DNA of 64,000 bases, from NCBI GenBank assembly GCA_946887045.1, contig CAMPKC010000013.1:1-64000 (forward strand). Direction: 5' to 3'. This document shows positions 1-9,001 of this stretch, piece by piece (position 1 is the first letter of the stretch; each line of letters begins with the position of its first letter). Both the position numbers and the translations under genes were made by a program. This DNA comes from an uncultured Sphingobacteriaceae bacterium (lineage in GTDB: Bacteria > Bacteroidota > Bacteroidia > Sphingobacteriales > Sphingobacteriaceae). Below the pieces are notes generated by a model. The model did not search any database, was not told the origin of the DNA, and saw only the letters and a list, made by a program, of their open reading frames with translations.

Positions 1-52
1 CACGGCGCACCTGCTTGGCAATATTGTTTAATTTATTTATATCTGCGTTCAT
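1..52 (-). CDS. Transketolase N-terminal subunit, 5' fragment
   Basis: Only the first 17 codons are in the window; the gene continues past the left edge. The translation begins MNADINKLNNIAKQVRR. The NNIAxQVRR pattern at the start is typical of the short transketolase N-terminal subunit of Bacteroidota, where it precedes the thiamine-diphosphate domain. The identification rests on this short stretch alone. It is divergently arranged with the surface-protein block on the right, separated by an AT-rich gap of about 180 nt. Confidence 0.55.
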   Translation of the reverse strand, partial: MNADINKLNNIAKQVRR

Positions 53-70
53 ATCAAGTATATAATCCGG

Positions 71-78
71 CAAAAGTA
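71..78 (-). promoter_or_regulatory. Candidate -7 element for the transketolase-like gene
   Basis: On the minus strand this reads TACTTTTG, an exact match to the Bacteroidota -7 consensus TAnnTTTG, and it lies 18 nt before the start codon. No clear TTTG -33 element is seen at the right distance. The rest of the gap between 53 and 234 is AT-rich and I see no other feature in it. Confidence 0.4.
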
Positions 79-234
79 AATATTAAAATGGAATGGAAAT
101 AATGATGTAGCGCTTTTTACTAACAATTAAATGTTAATAAGTGCAACTTTAATTTAAACCTAAACGTAAAAACCCGTTGAGTATTTAATTAATACGATTA
201 TATTTAAGCGCATCATTTTTAAGGAACAATTTTT

Positions 235-1158
235 ATGGGAATATCTCTACCCAACTTCGCTCTCAATTCTATTTTGAAAAAAACTCAATTTTATTGGGCC
301 TTAGTTTTTCTGCTCGGTTTAACCATAGGAGCCAATGCTCAAAATGGTTCGGTAGGAATTGGTACAACCACACCAGACACAAAGGCTATTTTAGATATTG
401 TTTCAAATAGTAAAGGTCTTTTAATTCCACGCCTTACTCTGGCTCAGCGCGATGCGCTTCTGGCACCTTTAACATCATCACCCATTCATAACGGAATGCT
501 GATTTACAATACAGATTCTAAGGAATTCAATGTTTGGAAAGATAATAATTGGGTTGTGATTAGTGGTGCTGTAGGCCCACAGGGACCCGCTGGTAATCCA
601 GGCCCCGCAGGTCCGGCTGGCCCACAAGGCGCTCAAGGGCCTCAAGGTCCGCAGGGACTTCCTGTAAATGCATGGTTAATGAGCGGAAATGCAGGAACGC
701 CAGGTAATAGCAGTACATATTTAGGTACAACAGATGCTCAGCCTTTAATTGTAGCCACCAACGGCACGGAAAGAATGAGAGTTACAGGTACAGGGAACGT
801 CGGTATTGGAACTGAAACTCCGAACGTTAAATTGCACGTAGCGGGGGATATTAAAATCGGCGTTTTAGGTGACGCAATAAGCAAAGTTCTAAAAGTATCA
901 ATAACAAAGGATATACCTAGTATTCCTTCTGCAACGGAGAAAGTCGAAGTATTTTCTGTACTCAATTGCAGCAGGAATTCAGTAGTAACAGTTTCACCTG
1001 AGTCACCCTTGCCAGCTGGTCTGATCATTAGCTATGCAAGAGTTTCAGTTGATGCTGTAGGCGCCTTGCCGGGAACTGTGGAAGTAACATTATGGAATGC
1101 TTCTGGTGTCGCTGTCGATCCCGGTAGTATGAAGTTTAACATCACTGTTGTAGAATAA
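235..1158 (+). CDS. Tail-fibre-like surface protein with collagen-type Gly-X-Y repeats
   Basis: 307 residues, probably exported: a long N-terminal region, a hydrophobic core at about 20-33 and a possible cleavage site after A35. The sequence GSVGIGTTTP (about 38-47) and the later GNVGIGTETP with KLHV are the recurring head-type motifs of Bacteroidota fibre-like surface proteins. Ten uninterrupted Gly-X-Y triplets at about 114-143 form a short collagen-like stretch, which suggests a trimeric fibre. There is no recognisable T9SS sorting domain at the C-terminus. The gene is 2 nt upstream of a gliding-type C-terminal-domain protein and is probably cotranscribed with it. The exact role is unknown; a surface or matrix fibre is an inference. 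Confidence 0.75.
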   Translation: MGISLPNFALNSILKKTQFYWALVFLLGLTIGANAQNGSVGIGTTTPDTKAILDIVSNSKGLLIPRLTLAQRDALLAPLTSSPIHNGMLIYNTDSKEFNVWKDNNWVVISGAVGPQGPAGNPGPAGPAGPQGAQGPQGPQGLPVNAWLMSGNAGTPGNSSTYLGTTDAQPLIVATNGTERMRVTGTGNVGIGTETPNVKLHVAGDIKIGVLGDAISKVLKVSITKDIPSIPSATEKVEVFSVLNCSRNSVVTVSPESPLPAGLIISYARVSVDAVGALPGTVEVTLWNASGVAVDPGSMKFNITVVE

Positions 1159-1160
1159 TT

Positions 1161-2420
1161 ATGATGAAAAGAACTAAGATATTGCTTAGTGCTTTCTGCC
1201 TGCTCTACTTAAGCAGTAATGCACAGCTAGTAAACTCAGATCAAATCATTACGCTAACTGCTAATAGTCTTGTATATGTTTCGGATGCATTTATTAATAC
1301 TAAAGGAACTGTTTTTAATGATGGAAAGTTAGAAATGACAGGTCATTTCACAAATAATGATTTATCTTCTTTCGTTTTCGATAATTCATCTACTGGGGTA
1401 GTCGCACTTTCAGGCGGAACCCAGGAAATTAACGGACTTAATAAGACGGTTTTTCCTGATCTGGCACTTTCTGGCAGCGGCGATAAAATACTCAAAGTTA
1501 ATAGTGATATTGCAGGAGTACTATCCCTTGGTAATAAACAGCTTCATGTCAACGAATTTACCCTCCATGTCCTTAATACAAACCCCAATGCAATAATTCG
1601 ATCTGACGATATAAGCACTCCCGGAACCGGATTTATCAGCACAGATTTAAAAGGTAACCTTGTCAGAAATACAAATACAAACAGTAATTACCTGTTTCCA
1701 TTGGGAAGTTCAGTTCCTAATCCCGCGTTGGCAAGCATAAACATATTGTATCGTCCTGTACATTTTAAACCGGAAGATTCAAATAATAATACATTCTCTG
1801 CATCTCTGCTTAATTATGATCCGACAAATGATGGCTTTGACAAAACAAAGAAAAGTGTTGACATCAGGACCGTTTCTAATAAGTATTATTATATGATGAG
1901 TCAGAAAACAGGTACTTCGAACGTTGATGTTACTTTTTATCAAAATTTAACTGTTGACCAGACATATTCGCAACTTGTTAACTGGAGCAGTTTTTTACAA
2001 TGGGAGAAAGCAACTCCTTCAGCCATTTCTACTGGGACATTCGGAGATGATTTAAATAGTGGCAGGTTGAATAGAAGTATTAGCTATAGCTTTCTATTGC
2101 CCTTTCAAAATTTACCAGTAACGTTCAGCTCAGACATAGATGTTACAAATCCTTTCACTTTTTATAATGCCTTCTCTCCTGACGGAGATAATAAAAACGA
2201 TACCTGGACTATAAATAATATAGAATTGTATCCCGAGAATAAGCTAAGTATTTTTAATCGATGGGGAGATGAAGTTTTGAATGTTAAAGGTTATACCAAC
2301 GATAAAGCATGGGACGGCGGAAATTTGCAATCGGGTACTTATTATTACATATTAACTGCTACAATCGAAAATCAACCGCGCGTGTTTAAGGGATTTATAA
2401 CAATGATCAATAAGAATTGA
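1161..2420 (+). CDS. T9SS substrate with gliding motility-associated (type B) C-terminal domain
   Basis: 419 residues with a signal peptide (hydrophobic core about 6-18, cleavage near residue 21). The middle is rich in Asn, Ser and Thr beta structure with no enzyme motif. The last ~90 residues are the gliding motility-associated C-terminal domain: NAFSPDGDNKND, then IFNRWGDEV, then WDGG and GTYYYIL. This is the type B signal that directs proteins through the type IX secretion system. Type B cargo commonly depends on a neighbouring SprF-like protein, and one lies 1 nt downstream. Probably a secreted, surface-attached protein; its ligand or activity cannot be read. Confidence 0.85.
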   Translation: MMKRTKILLSAFCLLYLSSNAQLVNSDQIITLTANSLVYVSDAFINTKGTVFNDGKLEMTGHFTNNDLSSFVFDNSSTGVVALSGGTQEINGLNKTVFPDLALSGSGDKILKVNSDIAGVLSLGNKQLHVNEFTLHVLNTNPNAIIRSDDISTPGTGFISTDLKGNLVRNTNTNSNYLFPLGSSVPNPALASINILYRPVHFKPEDSNNNTFSASLLNYDPTNDGFDKTKKSVDIRTVSNKYYYMMSQKTGTSNVDVTFYQNLTVDQTYSQLVNWSSFLQWEKATPSAISTGTFGDDLNSGRLNRSISYSFLLPFQNLPVTFSSDIDVTNPFTFYNAFSPDGDNKNDTWTINNIELYPENKLSIFNRWGDEVLNVKGYTNDKAWDGGNLQSGTYYYILTATIENQPRVFKGFITMINKN

Positions 2421-2421
2421 T

Positions 2422-3393
2422 ATGAAACATTATTTAACGCTCAGTTTTCTGTTAATGCTTGTAAAACCTGCTCTGTCGCAGCAGGATCCTCAATACAGCC
2501 AGTACATGTTTAATACACTGGTTATTAATCCGGCTTACGCCGGATACAAAGAAGCGACAAATATAAGCTTGCTTCATCGTGATCAGTGGTCCGGATTTGC
2601 AGGGGCTCCGAAAACTCAGTCGGTAGTAGCTGATGGAGCTTTTGGTACCGATAAAAAGGTGGGCCTGGGCCTTTCGGTGGTAAGCGATAAAGCTGGTTTG
2701 CAAAGGCAAACATCTGCGCATGCGAATTATGCCTACCGAATTCCAGTGGGGGCGGACGCACGATTAGCTTTGGGAGTATCTATTGGGGTAGGCCAGTTTT
2801 CTTTGAATTCTGGCGATGCTCAAATCCAGGATGAAAGTGATCCTAATTTTGGTGATAAACAAACATATTTTGTTCCTGACGCACGATTTGGTGTTCATTA
2901 CAGCACCTCGAGGTTTTATGCGGGTCTTTCTGCTACCGATCTAATTTCTAAGTCTATTGATTATCAGCAGGTCGGTAAAAACACAATTGCAAGACAGGGC
3001 CGGCATTATTTTTTAACAGCAGGAGGATTATTTAATTTAAACTCCAATTTTAAGTTAAAGCCTTCTTTTTTGATTAGGGAAGATACAAAAGGGCCTACTA
3101 ATCTGGATTTTAACTCGTTTGTATTGATAAAAGAATCGGTTTGGATAGGAGGTTCGTACCGAACAGGTATTAATTTATGGAAAAAAACAGGTTGGGATAA
3201 TAGTACTTTTAATCAAAATTCTGTGGTAGGCTTGGTTGAAGCATTTGTGTTAAAAAATATGAGGGTAGGATATTCTTATGATTATTCGTTATCTGAACTA
3301 GTAGATCATTCAAACGGAACACATGAGATATCCTTGGGCTTTATCTTAAATGCGAACAAAAAAACTGTGGCGCTTAGCCCGCGTTACTTTTAA
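2422..3393 (+). CDS. PorP/SprF-family outer membrane protein
   Basis: 323 residues with a signal peptide ending near the LSQ|QDPQ junction. The mature N-terminus (QDPQYSQYMFNTL, then NPAYAG) is the family signature. The remainder alternates short hydrophobic strands as in a 14-strand-type outer membrane barrel and ends in Phe, as outer membrane proteins do. In Flavobacterium johnsoniae SprF is required for secretion of a specific type B C-terminal-domain protein, and Bacteroidota genomes carry many cargo-SprF pairs. The cargo here is presumably the gene 1 nt upstream. The OmpA/PorE-like gene follows after 14 nt. Confidence 0.9.
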   Translation: MKHYLTLSFLLMLVKPALSQQDPQYSQYMFNTLVINPAYAGYKEATNISLLHRDQWSGFAGAPKTQSVVADGAFGTDKKVGLGLSVVSDKAGLQRQTSAHANYAYRIPVGADARLALGVSIGVGQFSLNSGDAQIQDESDPNFGDKQTYFVPDARFGVHYSTSRFYAGLSATDLISKSIDYQQVGKNTIARQGRHYFLTAGGLFNLNSNFKLKPSFLIREDTKGPTNLDFNSFVLIKESVWIGGSYRTGINLWKKTGWDNSTFNQNSVVGLVEAFVLKNMRVGYSYDYSLSELVDHSNGTHEISLGFILNANKKTVALSPRYF

Positions 3394-3407
3394 TTATAAG
3401 CATTCAA

Positions 3408-5402
3408 ATGAAATATAGAAAGATATCTCTTGCGTTTTTAGTTTGTTTAATAGTTTATTTTTCTCCGGGGAATATCTTCTCAGATAATATCTCCCGGGCC
3501 AATAAATATTTTGCAACATATGATTTTAAACTCGCTCTGAATATTTACGAAAAGATAATGCAAAAAGAACCAAGCTTGGAGATAGCTCAAAAGCTTGCAG
3601 ATTGCTATCGTTTTATTAATGATTCTGAGGGTTCAGAAAAGGCCTACGCCACAGTGCTCGCTTTCCCTGATGCTGATGTGATAAATTATAAATACTACGC
3701 TGATGCGCTGAAGCTGAATGGAAAGTTCGAGGAGGCGAAGAAGAATTACATGCTCTATGGAGAGAAGTTGCCAGAAAAATTGGACGAGGCCACAAGTCTT
3801 GCCAATTCAGCTGATGTGGCAAGAATGTGGGCAGAAAACCCTGATCCCTCTGTTCGTATTGAAAATGTCGCAACTTTAAACAGCGAGAATTCTGATTTTT
3901 CTCCTGTGTTTTATAAGGATGATTTGGTTTTTACCTCCGATAGATGGTTTGTAAAAAGCACAGAAAATAAAAAAAAGGAAGTTGTTTATGGCTGGACTGG
4001 AAATCCATACCTTAAATTATATCAGGCTACTAAATTTAATGACGGTTTCACGGTAGCGGTAATGCCCGAATTAAATCAGGAGTTTCACACAGGTCTGGCT
4101 GTTTTTACCGATAATGCGGATACAGTATATTTTACTGTTACAGAATCGAAAAAACGTAAAAATAAGGAGAACCTTACTTTTCTTAAAAAGAAGATATATG
4201 TTGCTTACAAGATGGGCCTTAATTGGTCAGATCCTAAGCCGATTCTTTTAAGTAATGATAAATATTCCATTCAGCATCCGGCTTTATCTCCAAATGGCGA
4301 TATATTATATTTTGCTTCGGATATGCCGGGCGGATTTGGGGGGATGGATATCTATGCATCACAAAAACAAGCGGATGGGTCATGGGGTACTCCGGTAAAC
4401 TGCGGGCCGAATATTAACGGCCCTGAACCTGATGTTTTTCCTGTCGTTCGCAAGGATGGAACTTTTTATTTTTCTTCTAAAGGGCATGTAGGAATGGGCG
4501 GACTGGATATTTTTACCGCCAAAGGCTCTTATGATAAATTTGGGATGGTAGAGAACCTGAAAGCGCCGATTAATTCTTCTTACGATGATTTTGGAATAAT
4601 TTTCACCGATGACCTAAACGGCTATTTATCCTCAAACCGGAAAGGAGGGATGGGCTTAGATGATATTTATGCATTCAAGATAGATTCTCCTCAGGAAAAA
4701 CCATTGCTTTTTGCTGTGGAAGGTGAAGTTATTGATAAATCGACCGGTGCAAGTTTAAGCAACGTAGAAGTTATTCTTTTCAATAAAAAAACAAATCAGC
4801 AGTTGCGCACGGTTTCGGATATGCAGGGTAAATTTCTTTTTAATTTATCACCGGAAATGGAATACATTATTACCGGCAATCAAGACCAGTATTACTCAAA
4901 GCAGGAAGGCAATATTTCAACCGTTGCCTTAACCGAGTCGACTATTTTTAATGTGAAGTTTGAACTTGAACGGTCAAAGGACGACACCTATATGGTTAAG
5001 CTACAAAACATTTATTATAATTTCGATAAATGGAATATTCGGCCTGACGCGGCTATTGAATTAAATAAAGTAGCTTCTTTTGTCTTAAATATGCCAAATA
5101 TTAGCATTGAACTGCGTTCTCATACTGATTCCAGGGGAAAAGCTGTTTATAATAAATGGTTGTCACAGAAAAGAGCGCAGTCCGCCGTGAATTACCTTGT
5201 GGAAAAAGGCGTCGGATCGTCCAGACTTTCAGCAGTAGGTTTGGGTGAAACAGAACTGCTGAACCGGTGCAGAGACGGAGTTAAATGTCCTTTAAAAGAT
5301 CATCAGTTGAACAGACGGACGGAGTTTAAAGTGGTAAAAATAAATCCTGTTGCCAGTATTACAGCTTCGGTCACTCCATCAAAAAAGAAAATAAGCAATT
5401 GA
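3408..5402 (+). CDS. PorE-like OmpA-family protein (TPR, beta-propeller, CRD, OmpA)
   Basis: 664 residues. Order of parts: signal peptide; TPR-like helices (about 30-130); WD40/PD40-type propeller repeats (about 150-430, with recurring SPNGDILYFASD, GGMDIY and GGLDIF motifs); a carboxypeptidase-regulatory-like domain (about 440-525, beginning VEGEVIDKSTG); and an OmpA domain (about 535-650, with SHTDSRG and NRRTEF providing the Asp and Arg that contact peptidoglycan). This is the architecture of PorE of the type IX secretion system, which links the system to peptidoglycan. No lipobox cysteine is evident. It ends the T9SS block, and its stop codon lies in the left arm of a strong hairpin. Paralogues are common, so it may serve this cassette rather than be the sole PorE. 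Confidence 0.82.
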   Translation: MKYRKISLAFLVCLIVYFSPGNIFSDNISRANKYFATYDFKLALNIYEKIMQKEPSLEIAQKLADCYRFINDSEGSEKAYATVLAFPDADVINYKYYADALKLNGKFEEAKKNYMLYGEKLPEKLDEATSLANSADVARMWAENPDPSVRIENVATLNSENSDFSPVFYKDDLVFTSDRWFVKSTENKKKEVVYGWTGNPYLKLYQATKFNDGFTVAVMPELNQEFHTGLAVFTDNADTVYFTVTESKKRKNKENLTFLKKKIYVAYKMGLNWSDPKPILLSNDKYSIQHPALSPNGDILYFASDMPGGFGGMDIYASQKQADGSWGTPVNCGPNINGPEPDVFPVVRKDGTFYFSSKGHVGMGGLDIFTAKGSYDKFGMVENLKAPINSSYDDFGIIFTDDLNGYLSSNRKGGMGLDDIYAFKIDSPQEKPLLFAVEGEVIDKSTGASLSNVEVILFNKKTNQQLRTVSDMQGKFLFNLSPEMEYIITGNQDQYYSKQEGNISTVALTESTIFNVKFELERSKDDTYMVKLQNIYYNFDKWNIRPDAAIELNKVASFVLNMPNISIELRSHTDSRGKAVYNKWLSQKRAQSAVNYLVEKGVGSSRLSAVGLGETELLNRCRDGVKCPLKDHQLNRRTEFKVVKINPVASITASVTPSKKKISN

Positions 5403-5421
5403 TTTACTCAATTGCTTATTT
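5389..5421. terminator. Bidirectional terminator between porE-like gene and bcp
   Basis: A perfect 14-bp inverted repeat (AAATAAGCAATTGA ... TCAATTGCTTATTT) with a 5-nt loop lies between two converging genes. The left arm contains the stop codon of the OmpA gene. The A-rich left and T-rich right flanks suit termination in both directions. Confidence 0.75.
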
Positions 5422-5424
5422 AGC

Positions 5425-5889
5425 TTAATTATTTAATAGATCCAAAACCTGTTTGGAAGATTCTTTGGTATCCACTTTGTCAATTATCTTGTTGATTTTC
5501 CCTTCTTTATCAATTAAAAAGGTCTTTCTGGCGGTTCCCATATACTTTTTTCCGTACATGTTTTTTTCAACCCACACCCCGTAAGCTTCTACAATACTTT
5601 TGTCAGTATCAGAGATTAAGGTAAAAGGAAGCTGGTATTTATTCACGAATTTTTTGTGTGAAGCCTCATCATCTGTACTCACTCCGATCACATTAAAACC
5701 TTGCTTTTGAAGCGATTGATAATTATCACGAAAGTCACAAGCCTCTGCTGTACATCCCGGAGTATCATCTTTTGGATAGAAATATAAAATTACATCCTTG
5801 CCAGCAAAGTCACTTAAAGAAATGGTATCTCCATTCTGATTTTTCGCGGTAAATTTTGGCGCAATATCGCCTTCCTTTAATTCAGCCAT
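5425..5889 (-). CDS. bcp: Thioredoxin-dependent thiol peroxidase (Bcp/PrxQ)
   Basis: 154 residues, the usual length for the BCP/PrxQ class of peroxiredoxins, which reduce hydrogen peroxide and organic peroxides at the expense of thioredoxin in the cytoplasm. The motif DDTPGCTAEACDF carries the peroxidatic Cys46 and the resolving Cys51 five residues later, which is the PrxQ arrangement. The thioredoxin-fold strand VILYFYPK precedes it. The start is 3 nt after the M23 peptidase stop, so it is probably cotranscribed with that gene. There is no signal peptide. Confidence 0.95.
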   Translation of the reverse strand: MAELKEGDIAPKFTAKNQNGDTISLSDFAGKDVILYFYPKDDTPGCTAEACDFRDNYQSLQKQGFNVIGVSTDDEASHKKFVNKYQLPFTLISDTDKSIVEAYGVWVEKNMYGKKYMGTARKTFLIDKEGKINKIIDKVDTKESSKQVLDLLNN

Positions 5890-5892
5890 AGT

Positions 5893-7620
5893 TTATTTAT
5901 AAAAAGTTGCGTTATATGTGCTTGTGTTCATTTTCATATCCGTTGCAATAAATTGCAATAAATGCTTACCCGGACTCAGACTGTCTTCAAAGGTATGCCA
6001 TAAAGTAGCCGTTTTTGAATCGTACTCAAAAAGCACCCATTGTCCGTCAATAGTACCTTTAAATGAGCGGATTCCTGACAGATTATCCGAAAGTTTAAGA
6101 ACTATTTTACTGATGCCCGTCATCGATTTGCCATCCGTAATATTTACCGGGCGTATAACAGGGGCGGTGGTGTCAAGCTTTATGTAAAAACTTCCAAACG
6201 TTCGCGGACTCGCCCTAATGAAACCATTTTCATAACTTCCGCCATGGTACAGGCCTCGGGTATCAACAACAACGGCTTTTTCCTGGAGCGCTTCCGGAAG
6301 TGCTATATCTGGCTTGATCCACAGGTGATAGTTTTTATGTACTGGTATTAAGCGGGTATGCACATTGTGAATACCAGAATAAGCACCGGTTGGTATTCCG
6401 GCAGATACAGAATGTTTTAAGTTTATATCACTATATAGTACCCCTTTCGGGATAGCCAATTTCATCCTGTTGCTTTCGTAGTTTGTAGAGTCCGAGTACT
6501 TCACCAATTTTATGCCCCCGGTTTCTTTATGAGGAATTACAGACTGATGGTTTTTTTTAATGCGGAAGGTTAGTGTACTGGTATTGCCTCTTACATCCTT
6601 TACAACGTATTGTAATTGGTGGATGGCATCGTCTGATAAACTTACGATCCCATTGTTTACAAGGCCCTTATAGATCTTCAGAGGGTTTCCCGGCTCTACA
6701 AAACTTTTTTGAATGGTCCGGCCATGCGAAATTAGCGCAGGGAAGTCAATGTGCGAATTTATGGCTCTGCTGTTCTCGAAAGAGAAACGTTCCAAAATTG
6801 ATGTGTAAATTGTTTTGCCATCTAGAAGTAGTTCGATAGAATAGACACCGTTTTTATTTCCGCCGTTTACCTGCTGATCATAGGTAACAATGCCAAAACC
6901 AACTTCGCTATTGAAGTTTAGTATCGGGTTTTTATTTAATGCATATGTTCCATTGGAGCCTGTAAGCTGGAAGTATTGGCTGGGTGTGTTTTCTGAGAAA
7001 GGATAATTATTGAGCCGGTACATGTACAACCCAGATAGTACCGGTTTGACGTTGTCGGATATTTTAAGTCCAAAAAGTTGCGGATTGATAGTTTCTTCGG
7101 TTTTGGAGTCACGAAGCTCAAAATGCAGATGGGGACCGGCGGATCCTCCCGTATTTCCCGACCATGCAATAATATCGCCTTTTTTTACCGGGATCTCTAT
7201 CGAAGCAAGGGGAAAATCAACATCAAACGACTGTCGTCTGTATTGCAAATCCTTAACCGTTCGTGCGATTGCCGTATTGAAACGCTGTAGGTGAGCATAC
7301 ACTGAGGTATATCCGTTCGGATGACTAATGTATACTGCATTTCCAAATCCACCGATCTGCACCCGGAGTCTGGATATAAATCCATCAGCCACAGCATAAA
7401 CAGGATATCCTTCTCGTTGATTGGTCCTGTAGTCAAGTCCCGAATGAAAATGATTGCTTCTTATTTCGCCAAACGAACCCGCCAGAGATGGCGCTAAATC
7501 TAAGGGAGGTCTGAATTCGTTTGGATAATTTGTGCTTTTTAGTGTGTCCTGAGAATATAATTGGAGATGGAATATTAAACCGAGGAGAGCTGTTATTAAT
7601 TTTTTGTTATTTAATTTCAA
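5893..7620 (-). CDS. Secreted M23-family zinc metallopeptidase
   Basis: 575 residues with a signal peptide (hydrophobic core about 9-22). The N-terminal third is a LytM/lysostaphin-type domain: FHSGLD gives the zinc ligands H59 and D63, YAH gives H110, and GPHLHFEL gives H164 and H166. Such enzymes cut peptidoglycan cross-links or regulate such cutting in the periplasm. The ~400 C-terminal residues are beta-rich without a recognised domain and include an Ig-like SDNLSG segment near 512-516. The start overlaps the end of the FAH gene by 14 nt, implying translational coupling. All zinc ligands are present, so an active enzyme is expected. Confidence 0.9.
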   Translation of the reverse strand: MKLNNKKLITALLGLIFHLQLYSQDTLKSTNYPNEFRPPLDLAPSLAGSFGEIRSNHFHSGLDYRTNQREGYPVYAVADGFISRLRVQIGGFGNAVYISHPNGYTSVYAHLQRFNTAIARTVKDLQYRRQSFDVDFPLASIEIPVKKGDIIAWSGNTGGSAGPHLHFELRDSKTEETINPQLFGLKISDNVKPVLSGLYMYRLNNYPFSENTPSQYFQLTGSNGTYALNKNPILNFNSEVGFGIVTYDQQVNGGNKNGVYSIELLLDGKTIYTSILERFSFENSRAINSHIDFPALISHGRTIQKSFVEPGNPLKIYKGLVNNGIVSLSDDAIHQLQYVVKDVRGNTSTLTFRIKKNHQSVIPHKETGGIKLVKYSDSTNYESNRMKLAIPKGVLYSDINLKHSVSAGIPTGAYSGIHNVHTRLIPVHKNYHLWIKPDIALPEALQEKAVVVDTRGLYHGGSYENGFIRASPRTFGSFYIKLDTTAPVIRPVNITDGKSMTGISKIVLKLSDNLSGIRSFKGTIDGQWVLFEYDSKTATLWHTFEDSLSPGKHLLQFIATDMKMNTSTYNATFYK

Positions 7621-8218
7621 AGTTGAGTAGTTTTTCGTTTTCTATATATCCTGTTAACTTATTTCCAATAGCTATTTTACCTACGCCGGGGGGAGTTCCG
7701 GTAAAAATTAAATCCCCTTTTTTAAGGGTAATATATCGGGAAATAAACACTATCAACTTTTCAAACGAAAAAAGAAGGTCTTTTGTGTTGCCGGCCTGAA
7801 CGGTTTTGCCGTTGATGTCGAGATGGAAATTCAGATTATATAGATCTTCGAATGTGGTTTTATTAACAAAACGGCTTATGGGGGCAGAATTATCAAAAGC
7901 TTTAGCTAACTCCCAGGGCAATCCTTTTTCTTTATGCTTCTGTTGGATATCACGTGCTGTCAAATCAACGCCCAGGCCAATTTCTTCGAAATAATTTCCA
8001 GCAAATTTTTCTGAAATATGTTTACCCTCTTTCGAAACTTTTAGAATAATTTCTACTTCATGATGGATTTCTTCCGAAAAGTCGGGCAGGTAAAAAGGTT
8101 TGTTATCTTTTAAAACCGCGGTGTCGGGTTTCATGAAAATAACAGGTTCAACCGGAATTTCGTTATTTAACTCTTTGGCGTGCTCAGCATAATTGCGCCC
8201 AACAGCGATAATTTTCAT
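7607..8218 (-). CDS. Fumarylacetoacetate hydrolase (FAH) family protein
   Basis: 203 residues, the compact single-domain form related to FAHD1-type acylpyruvases and oxaloacetate decarboxylases. It opens IIAVGRNYAEHAKEL, the usual FAH-family start. The metal-binding acidic residues lie in EEIHHEVE (about 49-56) and LGVDLTARD (about 82-90), and the substrate loop GTPPGVGK is near the C-terminus. The exact 2-oxo acid substrate cannot be read. The 3' end overlaps the M23 gene by 14 nt in a different frame; nothing suggests a shared pathway. Confidence 0.9.
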   Translation of the reverse strand: MKIIAVGRNYAEHAKELNNEIPVEPVIFMKPDTAVLKDNKPFYLPDFSEEIHHEVEIILKVSKEGKHISEKFAGNYFEEIGLGVDLTARDIQQKHKEKGLPWELAKAFDNSAPISRFVNKTTFEDLYNLNFHLDINGKTVQAGNTKDLLFSFEKLIVFISRYITLKKGDLIFTGTPPGVGKIAIGNKLTGYIENEKLLNFEIK

Positions 8219-8257
8219 GCTGCGAAGATATATATTAATGTGTATGCCGTGGAGATA

Positions 8258-8812
8258 TTAGAGAACAGAAATTCTCTTTATGATAGTTTCATTACCAACT
8301 ATTAGCCGAATAAAATAATATCCGCTATTTAGTGAAGATGCGATAGGGAAGGAGTTTATTTGTTCACCGGCGGATAAGCGTTGCGATAGTAAAGTAGCCA
8401 CTTCATTACCCAGAATATCCATGATCTTGATGGTAACATTAGAATCCTTATTAACAAAGTATGACAGATTCAAATGATCGGATACAGGATTAGGATATAC
8501 TTTAACATTGCTCAAAACCTTTGAATCTACAGCGCCTGCCACATTTTTGGTTTGGTTAGAATTGGTCGAAACGGGTATCGTTTTTACGTAAGAAGGTTTG
8601 AAAGGAGTGATGTTGATTTTTACACTTTTAACTTCCGATGGTCTTCCCGGTCTGGTGTCAGTGATTTTTGATATCGTCTTCGAATTTCCCTTTTTTAAAG
8701 AGTCTGGTGTGAGTTCCTCTTTTATAAGAATAGCATTTTCAGTAACGAAAGCCGCGTGGGCACTCATTAATAAAAAGCTAAATAAAATTATAGAAGAGTA
8801 AAATTTTTTCAT
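8258..8812 (-). CDS. Small secreted protein with T9SS type A sorting domain
   Basis: 184 residues: signal peptide (about 1-20), a ~75-residue linker rich in Lys, Ser and Thr, then a type A sorting domain over the last ~80 residues (VKVYPNPVSDHLNL, DILGNEV, LNSGYYFIRL, KRISVL). Type A domains are removed during T9SS export and the cargo is often fixed to the surface. Almost nothing other than the sorting domain is present, so the mature product is a short peptide of about 80 residues. There is no recognised function. Confidence 0.85.
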   Translation of the reverse strand: MKKFYSSIILFSFLLMSAHAAFVTENAILIKEELTPDSLKKGNSKTISKITDTRPGRPSEVKSVKINITPFKPSYVKTIPVSTNSNQTKNVAGAVDSKVLSNVKVYPNPVSDHLNLSYFVNKDSNVTIKIMDILGNEVATLLSQRLSAGEQINSFPIASSLNSGYYFIRLIVGNETIIKRISVL

Positions 8813-8948
8813 CCAAAAAAGATAATAAGCAAATCTAAAGATAAATTTTCTATAAAGTTTAAATACAAGGTATTATTTGTTTTATTTAACAATTTTTAAC
8901 AATCAAAAAACATGCCTCAAACAGGTAAAATATACTCTGATTATCAGC

Positions 8949-8979
8949 TTTGTTTATTGTTAGTCAAACTGTACATTTG
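8949..8979 (+). promoter_or_regulatory. Promoter of kup
   Basis: TTTG (8949-8952), a 19-nt spacer, then TACATTTG (8972-8979): an exact match to the Bacteroidota sigma-A consensus. The expected transcript start is near 8986, which leaves a leader of about 16 nt before the GTG start. The stretch 8813-8948 is AT-rich with no other visible feature, and I see no c-di-AMP riboswitch-like core. Confidence 0.75.
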
Positions 8980-9001
8980 TGCGCAATTTAGAAACTGATA
9001 A

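Noticed and set aside
570..665. Tandem repeat or CRISPR-like pattern
   Set aside because: The periodicity is 9 nt with variable third positions, explained by Gly-X-Y codons.
8813..8948. Possible c-di-AMP riboswitch before kup
   Set aside because: The AT-rich stretch has none of the conserved GC-rich motifs of that class.
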